Made by a program: the position numbers and the translations under genes
Notes under the pieces: model-generated
Seen by the model: the letters and a program-made list of their open reading frames with translations, nothing else
Databases searched by the model: none
Told to the model about the DNA's origin: nothing
Part shown: piece by piece, positions 62,941 through 64,000 of the stretch
Numbering within the stretch: the stretch's first letter is position 1
Layout of the letters: every line of letters begins with the position of its first letter
NCBI RefSeq assembly: GCF_009755885.1
Contig: NZ_VYIX01000002.1
Location: 540,875 to 604,874 of the forward strand
Direction: 5' to 3'
DNA length: 64,000 nucleotides
Source of the DNA: Brachyspira sp. SAP_772
GTDB taxonomy: Bacteria; Spirochaetota; Brachyspiria; Brachyspirales; Brachyspiraceae

Positions 62941-64000
62941 TTAATAACTTATAGTTTCGCCTCTTTCATGCATTTCTAAGAATCTAAGCAACTCAGCTTT
63001 TACCTCTTCTGCAGTAGATAAAGTGAGAACTCTCTTAGCAAGCATAGCACATTCACTTTTGTCTAAAGATATAATCATTTTCTTAACTTCAGGCACAGAT
63101 ATAGCTGACATAGAAAATACATCAAGTCCTAAACCAAATAGTAAAGGCACAGCAAGTAAATCTCCAGCAAGCTCTCCGCACATTGATATAATAATACCAT
63201 TAGCATGAGCTCCATCTATAGCCATTTTTATAGCAATAAGCACAGAAGGGTTATAAGGGTCACATATAGAAGCTATTTTCTCATTACCTCTATCAGAAGC
63301 TAAAGTATATTGAGTTAAGTCATTTGTACCTATAGAGAAGAAATCAGCTTCTCTAGCAAAAGCTTCAGCTCTAAATACTACAGAAGGAGTCTCTATCATC
63401 ATTCCAAGCTCTAAAGCTTCATTGAAAGCTATGTTTTCTTTCATAAGTTCTAATTTACATTCATTAAATATATTTTTAGCCTTTCTCAATTCTTCTATAG
63501 ATACAATCATAGGAAGCATTACTTTAATTTTTCCAAAAGCAGAAGCTCTAAGTAAAGCCCTAAATTGAGTTTTTATAATAGCAGGCCTATCTAAACATAT
63601 TCTTAAAGCTCTCCACCCCAAAGCAGGGTTTTCCTCTTTCGGCATCTCCAAATAAGGTAAATATTTATCTCCGCCAATATCCATAGTTCTTATTGTAACA
63701 GTATGTCCGCTCATAGCTTCAGCAACTTCTTTATATGCTTTAAATTGCTCATCTTCTGTAGGGAAGTTTGTATTTTCCATAAAAAGAAATTCTGTTCTAT
63801 AAAGTCCAATACCATCAGCACCGTTTTTTAATACACCGCCTAAATCAGCAGGAGAACCAATATTAGCATAAACTCTTATTTTTGTTCCATCTTTAGATAT
63901 AGCATCTCTATGGGCATATTCTTTTAATAGAGCTCTTTTTTTATCAAATTCTTCTTTTAATTTTTCACACTCTTCTATAGATTGCTCAGTTGGATTTATA
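62941..64000 (-). CDS. ptsI: Phosphoenolpyruvate-protein phosphotransferase (Enzyme I), C-terminal part (partial)
   Basis: The frame is open to the window end, so about 353 residues of the C-terminal (PEP-binding) domain are present; the N-terminal phospho-histidine domain lies outside. Evidence: NGADGIGLYRTEFLFM, GWRALRICLDRP, MIETPSVVFRAEAFAREADF, FFSIGTNDLTQYTLASDRGN and the catalytic Cys in ISMCGELAGD. Enzyme I passes the phosphate of PEP to HPr and so starts sugar uptake. Residues before the internal Met at 63780 are true coding sequence, not an earlier gene. Confidence 0.97.
   Translation of the reverse strand, partial: INPTEQSIEECEKLKEEFDKKRALLKEYAHRDAISKDGTKIRVYANIGSPADLGGVLKNGADGIGLYRTEFLFMENTNFPTEDEQFKAYKEVAEAMSGHTVTIRTMDIGGDKYLPYLEMPKEENPALGWRALRICLDRPAIIKTQFRALLRASAFGKIKVMLPMIVSIEELRKAKNIFNECKLELMKENIAFNEALELGMMIETPSVVFRAEAFAREADFFSIGTNDLTQYTLASDRGNEKIASICDPYNPSVLIAIKMAIDGAHANGIIISMCGELAGDLLAVPLLFGLGLDVFSMSAISVPEVKKMIISLDKSECAMLAKRVLTLSTAEEVKAELLRFLEMHERGETISY

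Overview
The window is AT-rich chromosomal DNA from a spirochaete, almost certainly Brachyspira. I base this on the very low G+C coding style (TTA, ATA and AAA codons dominate), a membrane pyrophosphatase, FabV-type enoyl reductases, many lipoproteins with a short Ile-Ser-Cys type lipobox, a lipid A type acyltransferase together with an arabinose-5-phosphate isomerase, and an anaerobe-style superoxide dismutase/rubrerythrin pair. I saw no rRNA or tRNA gene, insertion sequence transposase, prophage or CRISPR array. The genus assignment is inference; no database search was possible.

Layout. 1-5.8 kb: end of the membrane pyrophosphatase, a chemoreceptor, an SPFH protein, an M23 peptidase with a possible ATT start, and ruvB. 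5.9-11.6 kb: an ankyrin-repeat lipoprotein with three near-identical repeats, RNase R, and an unknown protein. 11.6-12.2 kb is a non-coding island carrying a G+C-rich repeat element that recurs inverted at 52.8-53.1 kb. 12.2-14.6 kb: cardiolipin synthase and a leucine-rich protein. 21.5 back to 14.6 kb is a long leftward operon: coiled-coil tail-anchored protein, rnhB, a protein in the ylqG position, a stand-alone FlhB C-terminal domain, a degenerate HD-GYP protein, yraN, a 42-residue small protein, and kpsF. 21.6-43.1 kb is mostly housekeeping: DNA polymerase III delta prime, a secreted protein, sod-rubrerythrin, rarD, two fabV paralogues flanking an FkbM methyltransferase, a TrkA-type regulator, a lipoprotein-SDR-unknown-acyltransferase operon, HtrA, truA, DAHP synthase, rplM-rpsI-dksA-like-priA, and a response regulator with reversed domain order.

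43-57.4 kb is the accessory part. It holds a nucleotidyltransferase, two overlapping unknown genes, several small lipoproteins (three of them tandem paralogues with near-identical signal peptides and terminators), a duplicated zinc-finger protein next to a PD-(D/E)XK nuclease, ligA, the second copy of the repeat element, a TPR protein, and a two-gene AAA ATPase plus PD-(D/E)XK-like cassette bounded by palindromic repeats. The two nuclease cassettes are the best candidates here for undescribed defence-type systems. 57.4-64 kb returns to metabolism and transport: apt, an OppA-type binding protein, phenolic acid decarboxylase behind a perfect PadR-type operator, a flavodoxin-ferredoxin fusion, an M30-like lipoprotein protease and the C-terminal part of PtsI.

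Functional threads: envelope building (kpsF, LpxL-type acyltransferase, cardiolipin synthase, fabV), envelope quality control (HtrA, M23, SPFH), oxidative defence (sod, rubrerythrin), DNA repair and replication (ruvB, ligA, priA, delta prime, rnhB), and a set of short palindromic elements at the edges of variable genes.
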